From Synergistaceae bacterium (lineage in GTDB: Bacteria > Synergistota > Synergistia > Synergistales > Aminobacteriaceae): a stretch of DNA of 62,832 nucleotides. The number at the start of each line of letters is the position of its first letter. Position 1 is the first letter of the stretch. A program made the translations under genes and the position numbers. The notes beneath the pieces were generated by a model that saw only the letters and a list, made by a program, of their open reading frames with translations, did not search any database and had not been told where the DNA came from. Shown here piece after piece: positions 23,009-31,485 of this stretch. The DNA lies in contig JAFSKE010000016.1 of assembly GCA_017449135.1 (NCBI GenBank), forward strand, positions 1 to 62,832. The letters run 5' to 3'.

Positions 23009-23197
23009 GTGAAAGTGAATAAAGCAGGTCAGACACGTGATTGGAAATCACTTGAATGTCAAGAGTTAGCACTTCGTGAAGAAGGAGCAGAAAAAATATT
23101 TTCGGAAAAATTTTCAGGGATAAAAGACAATCGTTTTGAGGTGAATAAACTTTTGAAAAAAATTAAAAGCGGAGACACATTAATAATAATAAAGTAA
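23009..23197 (+). pseudogene. N-terminal remnant of a serine recombinase
   Basis: About 60 codons matching residues 8-62 of the recombinase at 6289-6864: SLECQELALREEGAEKIF, then FSGIKDNRFEVNKLLKKI and GDTLII. The catalytic Ser segment YARVST is degraded to KVNKAGQ and the frame stops before the arginines, so it is inactive. DNA identity is only partial, so this is an old copy or separate relative. It lies opposite in strand to the intact gene and at the other end of the accessory module. Confidence 0.8.
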
Positions 23198-23294
23198 AAA
23201 TTATATTAATATTTAGGTAAAGGTTCAGAAAAGTATTTTTATAATTTACGATTATATCAACACGAAAATTCTATCAAATAGTATTTTTCCTTTT

Positions 23295-23334
23295 CCCCCT
23301 CCCCCATTTTTTGAAAATGAAAATTATGTATAAT
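23295..23334 (+). promoter_or_regulatory. C-tract promoter A (TIR cluster)
   Basis: CCCCCTCCCCC (23295-23305), 23 nt, then TATAAT (23329-23334) preceded by ATG. The first TIR gene starts 35 nt after the -10 box. There is no good -35 hexamer; the C-tract occupies the position just upstream of where one would be. The same layout occurs at 25912 and 29163. Confidence 0.6.
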
Positions 23335-23368
23335 ATCTGTAAAATTTGAAACGTAAGGAGAAATTTTT

Positions 23369-25906
23369 ATGTTATCGAAAAAATCAGTTTATTTGAGTTA
23401 TGCTCCAGAGGCTCGAGACAGGGCTGAAATAGTAAAAAAATTTCTGAGCAGCAAAAATATTTTCGTGTATGTAAATAAAAGCAGTAAAGTCGATAAACAA
23501 GCTCGTGAGAATATATACAAGTGTAATGCCGTAGTAATTTTATTCTCTAAACAAGCAGATTCAAATCAGAAAATATTAATAGAAGCCGCCGCCGCATCAT
23601 CTCTTAAGCCTATTTTTTGCCTTAAAATTGAAAGAGATTCAGAACCCGATAATATAAAAGCATTTCTTTTAGAAGCAAATATTTTTGAATGGTATGAAGC
23701 TAACGATGAATCCGTCTTAAATAAACTTGTTGAGTTGTTAAACACAAATATGAAAAAAATCGAAAACAATGAACAGGCAACTGCTGATGCAGGAGTGTTT
23801 ATCAGTTATGCTTCGAGTACTAAGGATTGGGCTGACATTTTACAGGATTTTCTTGAAAATAAGGGACTAAAGGTATGGCGTGATAAGACAAATATACAAT
23901 ATGGCGATTCGTACTATATTGAGATTAAGAATGCTATAAAAAATTGTAATGTACTTGTTGTTTTGTTTTCAAGAGATGCTGACGAAAGTCAAAATGTAGG
24001 TGCCGAAATCAGTTTAGCAAATTCCCGGAATAAACCTATATTTCCTATTCGTATTGAGAACGAAACTCCTGACAACTTGGAATATTTTTTGACAAACAGA
24101 CAGTATGAAGATTGGTTTGATCAAGGTGATGAGCAGCCGCTTAATAATCTTGTCGTAAAAATTATAAATCAATCACATTCAAAAACAAAAGAAGCAAAAA
24201 AATGGCAAGCGAATATAAAAAGAAAATTATTGAATAATATAAATCTTATCATAACTACATTAACATTTGTTTTTTGCGGATTATTGTATTATTCGTTAAG
24301 TTCTCAACCAATTTTGCAAAATTCAAACATTGAACGGCCTGTTAAAAAAGTTTGGAATGTTTGGGAGCTTATTCTCAACGGTACTTATGAGGATATTCAA
24401 GAAGCTGTTAATAATGGCGTAAATTTTGATGTAGTTGATGAAGAAGGATATACTGTTTTACACAGAGTTGTCGAAAAAAGTTCTGATCCGAGAGTCATTC
24501 ATTTATTAATAAATAATGGACTTAATGTTAATGCTCGTGCAAAACAATCTCACGGAGATACTGTTTTAATGTATGCCGTAAAGAATAATTCTAATCCTGC
24601 TATAATTCAGGCATTATTGGAAGAAGGTGCTGACATTACAGAAAAAATACAATGGATAGACGGTTTCGATACGTCTCTCTCCATTGCTGTAAAGAGTAAT
24701 CCTAACCCTGATATTGTGAAAGCTCTTCTTAATGCTGAAGAATACGGAGAACGTAGAAAAATTTTAAGAGGCGAGATAAGTTTTGGACATGCCGGAATAT
24801 TAATGGGAAGAAACAGTTATAGAACAACTCTTTTGGGAGCAGCTGCAGCATGGGGAAATCCTCAGGTTGTCCAATATATTCTTGATGAAAGGAATTGTCT
24901 TGTAAACGCTAAAAGTATAGATGGCCGAACAGCTTTAATGGAAGCAGCTGCATTTTCGGATAGTCCTGAAATTATCAGAATGCTTTTAGCTGCAAATGCC
25001 GATATTAATGCACAGGATAAAGATGGAAAAACTGCCCTAATAGAAGCAACATGGAATCCTAATTTAGATATAATGGAAACTCTAATTAATGCTAAGGCTG
25101 ATACTAATATTAAAAGTCGTTTTGGAACTGCATTAACAATGGCTATTGACGGTATTATAAGAAATGAAAATCAGGCAGATTTTGTCGAAATGCTCTTAAA
25201 TGCCAGTGCTGATATTAATCTTCAAGATAATGAAGGTTATACAGCTTTGATGCACGCTTCCCAACATCTAATGACTACCTTAAATTATGATTTATACAAA
25301 ATTTTTTCAATATTACTTGATAATGGAGCAAAACTTGATATTCAAAATAAAGAAGGCGAAACAGTTTTCGATTTATTAAAAAATAATGTTGATGATACTA
25401 TGATAGAAGAACAAGAATTATTAGTTAATATTTACAATCAATTCTCTCAAACTGCTGTTTATCAGGGATTTATTAAGGAAGCAAAAGAATTAGCTGAACG
25501 TTCTTTGAATATACAAAAAGAATTAATTGATGAAGATGAGAGTACATTATCTCAACGTGATTTGTCCGCACTTGATCCTCTCTTAGTTTTAAGTCAGTGC
25601 TATAGCATTTTGGGAGTTGTAACTGAAATTGAAGGTAATGTTTCGGAAGCTAAAAGTTATTTTGAAAAATCACTCAAGATAATGCAAAAAATTTCTGAAG
25701 GCATTAGCTTTTTAGATGATTCCAGTTATTTAATTTCAGGAACTTCTTGGGCTGAGGAAACTATATTAAAAATGAATGCTGAGCTTGCCATTATTTATTA
25801 TAATTTAGGTTCTATTGCAAAAATAGAAAATAGATTAAATGATGCAAGAGAGTTTTACATAAAAGCATATGGTTATGATAAAGCAATAAAGAATATTGAT
25901 AAATAA
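23369..25906 (+). CDS. TIR-TIR-transmembrane-ankyrin-TPR protein, 845 residues
   Basis: Two TIR domains (about 1-130 and 140-265) each show the FSKQAD/FSRDAD...E pattern; the second has VFISYASSTKDWA and VGAEISLA with the probable catalytic Glu213 of NAD-cleaving TIRs. One membrane span (~290-308) follows, then about ten ankyrin repeats (~335-660; e.g. DGRTALMEAAAFSDSPEIIR) and TPR-like helices to the end. With an N-in orientation the ankyrin part would face the periplasm. AAGGAG precedes the ATG. First gene of a three-TIR cluster under a C-tract promoter. Immune-type NADase signalling is plausible; a target is unknown. Confidence 0.8.
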   Translation: MLSKKSVYLSYAPEARDRAEIVKKFLSSKNIFVYVNKSSKVDKQARENIYKCNAVVILFSKQADSNQKILIEAAAASSLKPIFCLKIERDSEPDNIKAFLLEANIFEWYEANDESVLNKLVELLNTNMKKIENNEQATADAGVFISYASSTKDWADILQDFLENKGLKVWRDKTNIQYGDSYYIEIKNAIKNCNVLVVLFSRDADESQNVGAEISLANSRNKPIFPIRIENETPDNLEYFLTNRQYEDWFDQGDEQPLNNLVVKIINQSHSKTKEAKKWQANIKRKLLNNINLIITTLTFVFCGLLYYSLSSQPILQNSNIERPVKKVWNVWELILNGTYEDIQEAVNNGVNFDVVDEEGYTVLHRVVEKSSDPRVIHLLINNGLNVNARAKQSHGDTVLMYAVKNNSNPAIIQALLEEGADITEKIQWIDGFDTSLSIAVKSNPNPDIVKALLNAEEYGERRKILRGEISFGHAGILMGRNSYRTTLLGAAAAWGNPQVVQYILDERNCLVNAKSIDGRTALMEAAAFSDSPEIIRMLLAANADINAQDKDGKTALIEATWNPNLDIMETLINAKADTNIKSRFGTALTMAIDGIIRNENQADFVEMLLNASADINLQDNEGYTALMHASQHLMTTLNYDLYKIFSILLDNGAKLDIQNKEGETVFDLLKNNVDDTMIEEQELLVNIYNQFSQTAVYQGFIKEAKELAERSLNIQKELIDEDESTLSQRDLSALDPLLVLSQCYSILGVVTEIEGNVSEAKSYFEKSLKIMQKISEGISFLDDSSYLISGTSWAEETILKMNAELAIIYYNLGSIAKIENRLNDAREFYIKAYGYDKAIKNIDK

Positions 25907-25911
25907 AAAAT

Positions 25912-25923
25912 CCCCCCCCCCCC
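25912..25923. repeat. Homopolymer C12
   Basis: Twelve consecutive C in an otherwise AT-rich window. It lies after the upstream stop codon, so it cannot shift that frame. An alternative in-frame TTG at 25896 would read through it into the TIR gene only at this exact length (modulo 3). Confidence 0.9.
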
Positions 25924-25954
25924 TTAAACACGCAAAAATAAAATCATGTACAAT
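25912..25954 (+). promoter_or_regulatory. C-tract promoter B with an uninterrupted C12 run
   Basis: C12 (25912-25923), 25 nt, then TACAAT (25949-25954) preceded by CATG. It sits between the first TIR gene's stop (25906) and the second TIR gene. A pure C12 run is prone to slipped-strand changes, which would alter promoter spacing. Confidence 0.55.
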
Positions 25955-25985
25955 ATTTCTTGTTAGATATTTAAGGAGGTTGTTA

Positions 25986-26423
25986 TTGGAGAATATTTTT
26001 GAAAGTAAAGTTAAGATTTCATCAATATTTTTGACTTATGTAGCAAATGATGAAGACAGAGCAAAAATTCTTACGAAATATCTCGATAAAAATAGTTTTG
26101 AGGTATTACGTGAAGGGGAAAATATTAAAATTGAAGGAGATTATTATACTTCAGTTCTCAATACCCTAAAGAATTGTGATGCCTGCATATTATTATTTTC
26201 AAGAGCAGCATATAAAAGTGTAATAGTTAGAGCTGAATTAGGTTTTGCAAGTTCAAATAATAAACCTATATTTGGATTAAGAATTGATGAAGCCTTATCG
26301 GATAATTTAGGGCATTTTTTTCTTCAGATTCATTTTATGGATTGGTTTAATTATAATAGTTCAAAACCTCTGGAGAAACTTGTAAATATTTTGAAAAATA
26401 GAGAACTTCATAATATAATCTAA
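25986..26423 (+). CDS. Single TIR-domain protein, 145 residues
   Basis: TTG start at 25986 with AAGGAGG 6 nt before it. The protein is one TIR domain: SSIFLTYVANDEDRAKILTK, CDACILLFSRAAY, then VRAELGFASSNNKPIFGLR with candidate catalytic Glu84, and a DWF motif near the end. No membrane segment, so soluble. It could assemble with the membrane TIR proteins on either side. A longer reading from 25896 through the C12 tract has no binding site. Confidence 0.8.
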   Translation: MENIFESKVKISSIFLTYVANDEDRAKILTKYLDKNSFEVLREGENIKIEGDYYTSVLNTLKNCDACILLFSRAAYKSVIVRAELGFASSNNKPIFGLRIDEALSDNLGHFFLQIHFMDWFNYNSSKPLEKLVNILKNRELHNII

Positions 26424-26451
26424 AAAATAAAAAGCAAAGGGGGTAATATTA

Positions 26452-29175
26452 ATGACTAAAAAAATTTATTTGAGTTATGCTTCTGATGTTCAAGATAAAG
26501 CCGAATTTTTGAAAGAATTTTTGACTAAAAATAACTTCGATGTACATTCAGCAGGAAACGAAACTCCTGAAAGTATGATTTCGGAAATAAAAAATTGTGA
26601 TGTGTTTTTGTTGCTTTTTTCACGAGAATATGACGAAAATGGCATGGAACTGGGGTTCGCCCTTGCACATGAAAAATTTGTCTTTGTATTATGGACTCTT
26701 AATGAAGAAATATCTCCAAAAACATTAGAGAATTTTAATTTGGGGAAATTTTTTGACCTTGAAAATATTATAAAATGGAACAACTATAAATCACAGGAAT
26801 CATTAAGAAATCTTGTAAAGAAATTAAAAAGTTTCTCATACTCATCTGAAAAATCAGAGAAAGTTGAGAAAAAACAAAAAAATAATCTAAAAACAATTTT
26901 TATCAGTTACTCCTCAAACAAAAAAGAATATTCACGAGCATTAAATGATTTTCTTGAAAATAATAATTTTAATACATGGCTTGATATAAAAGATATACAC
27001 TCGGGACAAAAATTTTATATCGAAATTCCAAAGGGTATAAAAAATAGCGATGCCGTAATATGTTTGTTTTGTAAGGAAGCCGACGAAAGCCCTAATGTAG
27101 CAGTAGAATTAAGCCTTGCATTTGCAAATCGTAAAGAGATATTTCCGATACTGATTGATGATGCCGAGCCTGATAAATTGCAATATTTTTTCATGATTCA
27201 TCAGTATAAAAAAGAAAAATGGAATGATAAAGATAATTTTGAACAAATACGTAAAACCATTGAAGATATTAACGAAATTCTAAATGACAACTCAAATGTT
27301 ATAATTCCTCCTAAAGCAGAAAAAGTTGATATTCCCGAAAATATCGAACCCAAAATTGAAGATTATTCAAGGAAAGAAGATCAAAAATCTAAACAATTAC
27401 TTTCAAAATTTTTCACGTTCTTAGCTTGTATTGCCGTAATTTTAGGATTTTATTTATATGCAACATATCAACCTGATAATCAGGATAAATTTATCGAAAC
27501 TGTCTTAACATCATCAGCAGAACAAGTCAAAATCTCAATCAGCAAACTTAATCCTGATACAAAACAGGAACAGTTAGACGCTGCAATTTTAGAAGCTGCT
27601 TTTGAGGTTGATGATCTTGACGTAATAAAAACTCTTATCGAAGCAGGTGCAAATATTCATCAAGCAGAATTTAGCGCAGGAATTACATTATTTAATGAGG
27701 TTTTAATGCATAATCCTAACCATGATATAATAAAATTTTTATTTGAATCTGAAAGTAAACTTATTCAAGAAACAATTTTGAATGGTGTGTTAGGAATACG
27801 TTTAATAACGTTAGCTGCATCATATAACGATAAAAAACATCAAATTATTAAATGTCTTATTGAATTGGGAATAAATCCAAACATCAAAGACAACGATGGA
27901 AAAACTGCATTTGATTATGCAAAATATGACGATAAATTTTATACTGATACGGCTATATTTGTTCTGCTTGAAATGTTAAATCCTGATAATACAATAAAGT
28001 CAATAAATCCTCCATTGGTTGAAGTAAATTATAAAGAAATATTCCGCTTGGCTTCTGAATGTACAGCAGAGCAAATTCAAATTGCTATAAATGCAGTAAA
28101 AGATTTTGTTAATATCAGTGATGATTATGGAGCTACACCGATACATTATGCTGCGAGAAAAAATAAAAATCCCGGTGTTATAGAGGTGCTTATAAAAAAT
28201 GGAGCAAATATACATGATGTTGATAAAAAATATAATACTCCTTTAATATATGCCATAAGAGGGGGAAATAATGAAATATTAAAAAATCTTCTTGATCTTG
28301 GAGCCGATAAAGATTATCCTAATATCGCTCATGCTGTTTTTGAGGCAACAGGACGTGGCGGTAACTTTGAAGCATTAAAAATACTTTTTAATTCTGAAGA
28401 TGATATAAAACGTGAATTATTACTCAAAGGGTATTTACGTGATAATAACGGAGTAAGTTTATTACAGCGTTCACTTTATGGCGGAACTGATTGTCTGAAA
28501 TTTATTTTAGACGCTGGTGCTGATGTAAACCAGAGAGATGATGAAGGCAATACCGTTTTGATGTTACCATACTATTTTCAAAACGTATTTGCTAAAAAAT
28601 TATTATTAGATTCTGGAGCCGACGTGAATGCACAAAATATTTACGGTCAAACTGCCCTTATAAAAGCTGCCAGTCTCCTACATGACGGAGAAATTGAGAT
28701 ATTTTTGAATCATAAAGCAGAGATTGATATTCAAGATAATAACGGAAAAACAGCACTAATGTATGCAGTAGAATCTTATGGCGAAGGTATTAACGAAGCA
28801 GAAATTGAATATATAAAAGAAACAAATCCTTCTTATTTCAAAGCAAGAGCGGTAATACTTCTTCTGAATGCCGGAGCTGACATAAATATTAAAGATAATT
28901 TCGGAAGGCGTGCTATTGATTTTATTGATAGAGACGTACTTTTGAAAACTAATCCTTTGCTTATTTTCAAATTAAATCCTGATCCTTTAACGTCAAAAGA
29001 TATTTTTGATTTTGTCGAAGTTTGTACAAATTCTGAACTTGATGATGCAATTAACATGGGAATTTCTTTCAAGCCTGACAACGAAAACGATGCAATTCTT
29101 CTACTGAAAGCCGCTGAAAAGAATCCCGATTCAGATATTCTTAAAACTCTTGAAAAATTTTTCCCCTCCCCCTAA
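26452..29175 (+). CDS. TIR-TIR-transmembrane-ankyrin protein, 907 residues
   Basis: Same plan as the protein at 23369 but without the TPR tail. TIR 1 (~1-125), then TIR 2 (~147-280) with TIFISYSSNKKEYSRALNDF and NVAVELSLAFANRK (Glu219), a linker, one membrane span near 320-340 (FFTFLACIAVILGFYLYATY), and ankyrin repeats from ~350 to ~830, many with the DNNGKTALMYAVE consensus. TIR 1 of each protein is more diverged and may be scaffold. AAAGGGGG precedes the ATG, and the 28-nt gap makes it co-transcribed with the single-TIR gene. The codons for its last residues (FPSP) form the next C-tract. Confidence 0.8.
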   Translation: MTKKIYLSYASDVQDKAEFLKEFLTKNNFDVHSAGNETPESMISEIKNCDVFLLLFSREYDENGMELGFALAHEKFVFVLWTLNEEISPKTLENFNLGKFFDLENIIKWNNYKSQESLRNLVKKLKSFSYSSEKSEKVEKKQKNNLKTIFISYSSNKKEYSRALNDFLENNNFNTWLDIKDIHSGQKFYIEIPKGIKNSDAVICLFCKEADESPNVAVELSLAFANRKEIFPILIDDAEPDKLQYFFMIHQYKKEKWNDKDNFEQIRKTIEDINEILNDNSNVIIPPKAEKVDIPENIEPKIEDYSRKEDQKSKQLLSKFFTFLACIAVILGFYLYATYQPDNQDKFIETVLTSSAEQVKISISKLNPDTKQEQLDAAILEAAFEVDDLDVIKTLIEAGANIHQAEFSAGITLFNEVLMHNPNHDIIKFLFESESKLIQETILNGVLGIRLITLAASYNDKKHQIIKCLIELGINPNIKDNDGKTAFDYAKYDDKFYTDTAIFVLLEMLNPDNTIKSINPPLVEVNYKEIFRLASECTAEQIQIAINAVKDFVNISDDYGATPIHYAARKNKNPGVIEVLIKNGANIHDVDKKYNTPLIYAIRGGNNEILKNLLDLGADKDYPNIAHAVFEATGRGGNFEALKILFNSEDDIKRELLLKGYLRDNNGVSLLQRSLYGGTDCLKFILDAGADVNQRDDEGNTVLMLPYYFQNVFAKKLLLDSGADVNAQNIYGQTALIKAASLLHDGEIEIFLNHKAEIDIQDNNGKTALMYAVESYGEGINEAEIEYIKETNPSYFKARAVILLLNAGADINIKDNFGRRAIDFIDRDVLLKTNPLLIFKLNPDPLTSKDIFDFVEVCTNSELDDAINMGISFKPDNENDAILLLKAAEKNPDSDILKTLEKFFPSP

Positions 29176-29201
29176 AAAGTCTGAATAATTTATGTTATAC
29201 T
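29163..29201 (+). promoter_or_regulatory. C-tract promoter C (kinase operon)
   Basis: CCCCTCCCCC (29163-29172), 23 nt, TATACT (29196-29201) with an extended TG. The tract doubles as the last codons of the TIR-ankyrin gene. The gene downstream starts 33 nt after the -10 box. Confidence 0.6.
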
Positions 29202-29233
29202 TAAAAATCAAATTGTGAAGGAGGCTATTTTTA

Positions 29234-30796
29234 ATGTCAGAAATGCAATATACTAAACGTCTTGGAGAGGTCTTTCAAGAATTTAGCAGGGAATTTCGTT
29301 CGGTATGCAGCAGAAAATCTTTTAACTGGAAAATCCAGCAATTAAGAAACTCTGAAGGTAAATCAAATAAGCCCGAGTTATTAAAAGATTTATACAATAT
29401 GTTTGATAGCTGCGGCATAACTTACGAAAAAAATCGCGATAATGATTATTACGAAAAATTAATCAGTACTTCAAAATTTCCAGACTTTGACGAATTAGAA
29501 GCTAAAATCTTGCAAATACTGTTTTCAAAATTTCGTTATTATCCTTCGCCCGAAGAATACATGTTAAGGATAGTTGAGAGAATGACGAAAAATTCCTTTG
29601 ATAATTGGAATAATGACACCTTACGTTTGAGAATCCTAAAGCAGTTTATAAAATATGGCGATTATCTCAGATCAGCAGGTTTTGGAAGCAGAGCCGTAAT
29701 CAAAAATTCTGTCAATGTCAGTGAGAATGAAATATGCGATTATCTCAATGATAATATTTTTGATGTATTAAAAGATTCTAAAAAAGAAGACAGACAACCT
29801 GACGGAAAATTTGGCTTGCTTAAAATTGCTGATGATTTAGCTTCCGGAAAATTTAGAACTGAAGGTGCATCAAAAAGAACATTATATCTTTTCGCTATGG
29901 TTTTCGGAATGACATACGGGAAAAATGATGACACTGATATTGAAAAAAACTTATTTCAGGATTATTACACAAATAATTTAATGAGATACATATCTGAATG
30001 CTACATACATAATCCCTTCGAGTTTGAAGCAGACCCATCAGGACAAGGAATTAATTATAAAAATTTTGCCGAAATGGTTTATCTGTATTTCATAGCACAG
30101 AATAATTATGATGCTAAGACAAAAATAAAATTATCTTCCGAAATGATAAACCGCCTAAGAAACAGCAAACCTTCACATGAAACATCTTTATCAAAATTTA
30201 CGGGCTTCTATAAATCACGTATAAACGAAGCATTAAATAAAAATCCTGATGAATTTGAGAATTTCATACGTGATAATTACAACTGTCATACCGGAAATTT
30301 AGGAGTATTACAGCTTGAAACAGATCAAAATACTGCATTAAACGTATATCTTAAAATTTTAAGTAGAACTCAAGAAATCAGAACTGAACAGGATATTCCC
30401 AGCAGAACAGGCGAGGGATTATGGTTTACTGATACTGAAACATTAAAAATAAGACAGTTGGAAAATCTTAAAAAAATAAATTCTGATGAAAAAAGTATAT
30501 CTGATTTTATAGAACTTCTCGGAGCCGTGAATAAATTTCTATCAAAACCTCTTCCGGAAAATCCTGAACCTGAAGATATAACAAGAACTATGGTCGTTAC
30601 GGCATACTATTACTATTTTACGACTAAATATGAAAATAATTTATCTTGGCAATGGGATAATTTTGAAACTCTTTTCAATGGCATGAAAACCGAACTTGAT
30701 ATGTATTTGAATAAAGCAGGTTATCAGCCATTTAGCAACAAAATAATTTTTGATGTACTTACGGCGTTTTCTGCGTGGGTATATACGGCATATTAA
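29234..30796 (+). CDS. Unknown 520-residue protein heading the kinase operon
   Basis: MSEMQYTKRLGEVFQEFSRE; soluble, mainly helical, acidic, without membrane segments, P-loop or nuclease signatures that I can see. AAGGAGG precedes the ATG, and the following phosphatase gene starts 2 nt after its stop, so it belongs to the same transcript. In phosphatase-kinase triads of the TerY-P type a vWA protein holds this place, but I see no MIDAS motif (DxSxS). It could be a sensor or scaffold. Confidence 0.6.
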   Translation: MSEMQYTKRLGEVFQEFSREFRSVCSRKSFNWKIQQLRNSEGKSNKPELLKDLYNMFDSCGITYEKNRDNDYYEKLISTSKFPDFDELEAKILQILFSKFRYYPSPEEYMLRIVERMTKNSFDNWNNDTLRLRILKQFIKYGDYLRSAGFGSRAVIKNSVNVSENEICDYLNDNIFDVLKDSKKEDRQPDGKFGLLKIADDLASGKFRTEGASKRTLYLFAMVFGMTYGKNDDTDIEKNLFQDYYTNNLMRYISECYIHNPFEFEADPSGQGINYKNFAEMVYLYFIAQNNYDAKTKIKLSSEMINRLRNSKPSHETSLSKFTGFYKSRINEALNKNPDEFENFIRDNYNCHTGNLGVLQLETDQNTALNVYLKILSRTQEIRTEQDIPSRTGEGLWFTDTETLKIRQLENLKKINSDEKSISDFIELLGAVNKFLSKPLPENPEPEDITRTMVVTAYYYYFTTKYENNLSWQWDNFETLFNGMKTELDMYLNKAGYQPFSNKIIFDVLTAFSAWVYTAY

Positions 30797-30798
30797 TC

Positions 30799-31482
30799 AT
30801 GATTATAAATTCATTAAATAAACCGGGAATTTATCACAAATCCAAGAATATTAAAAATCAGGATTTTGTATTGTCGGACGAAAACGAAAAATTTTGTGTC
30901 ATTGCCCTTGCAGACGGTGTATCTTCGTGCAAAATGAGTGGTGAAGGTGCTGAAATCTCATGTAAAACTCTTGTAAAATTATTTTTAGAGAGGGGAAATT
31001 TCTTTTTCAATTCAGATATACACAGATATAAAAGGGAAATGTCGGAATTAATTTTATCCTATATTCTATCAGAACTTGCGAAAAAATCTGATAACATAAA
31101 AGAATATTCAAGCACAATATCTTCAGTCATTTACAACAAAGAAAACAACAAGATATTATGTTTTAATCTTGGAGACGGGATAATTATTTCAAATAAATGT
31201 GATAAAGCAGAAATTATTATAAAACCATATCAAAATGATGATGGCTGTTGTGTAACTACGACAGTGAATGCCGAATTTGCGTCTGATATAGAAATTTTCG
31301 ATTTTGCGTCTATGGATACGATAATGATTTTGTCGGACGGAGCATGGAAACCGATTTTTGAAAACAAAAATTTTAGTTTCATTCAAAACGGCATATCATT
31401 TAGCGAACTTAATAATTATCTTGACAGCATAAAATGTTTAGATGATTACAGCTATATTTCAATTACAAAGGGAGGTTTTTAA
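30799..31482 (+). CDS. PP2C-like phosphatase, 227 residues
   Basis: Motifs in order: KNQDFVLSDE, CVIALADGVSSC, CFNLGDGIII, IMILSDGAW and a final DDYSYISI in place of the usual DN. The metal-binding aspartates are kept, so activity is likely. More compact than the PP2C at 4366 and only distantly similar. The start at 30799 is chosen because family similarity begins there; it has no strong binding site and relies on coupling to the gene before it. It presumably reverses the kinase encoded 3 nt downstream. Confidence 0.8.
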   Translation: MIINSLNKPGIYHKSKNIKNQDFVLSDENEKFCVIALADGVSSCKMSGEGAEISCKTLVKLFLERGNFFFNSDIHRYKREMSELILSYILSELAKKSDNIKEYSSTISSVIYNKENNKILCFNLGDGIIISNKCDKAEIIIKPYQNDDGCCVTTTVNAEFASDIEIFDFASMDTIMILSDGAWKPIFENKNFSFIQNGISFSELNNYLDSIKCLDDYSYISITKGGF

Positions 31483-31485
31483 TTT

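Noticed and set aside
7480..23197. Complete prophage
   Set aside because: No terminase, portal, capsid, tail or lysis gene is recognisable; replication and partition genes alone fit a plasmid-like element or phage remnant better.
25896..25986. In-frame N-terminal extension of the single-TIR protein through the C12 tract from a TTG at 25896
   Set aside because: No ribosome-binding site, sequence unlike TIR proteins, and AAGGAGG sits correctly before the TTG at 25986.
29234..30796. vWA (TerY-like) identity for the 520-residue protein
   Set aside because: No DxSxS metal-binding motif found, although gene order resembles TerY-P triads.
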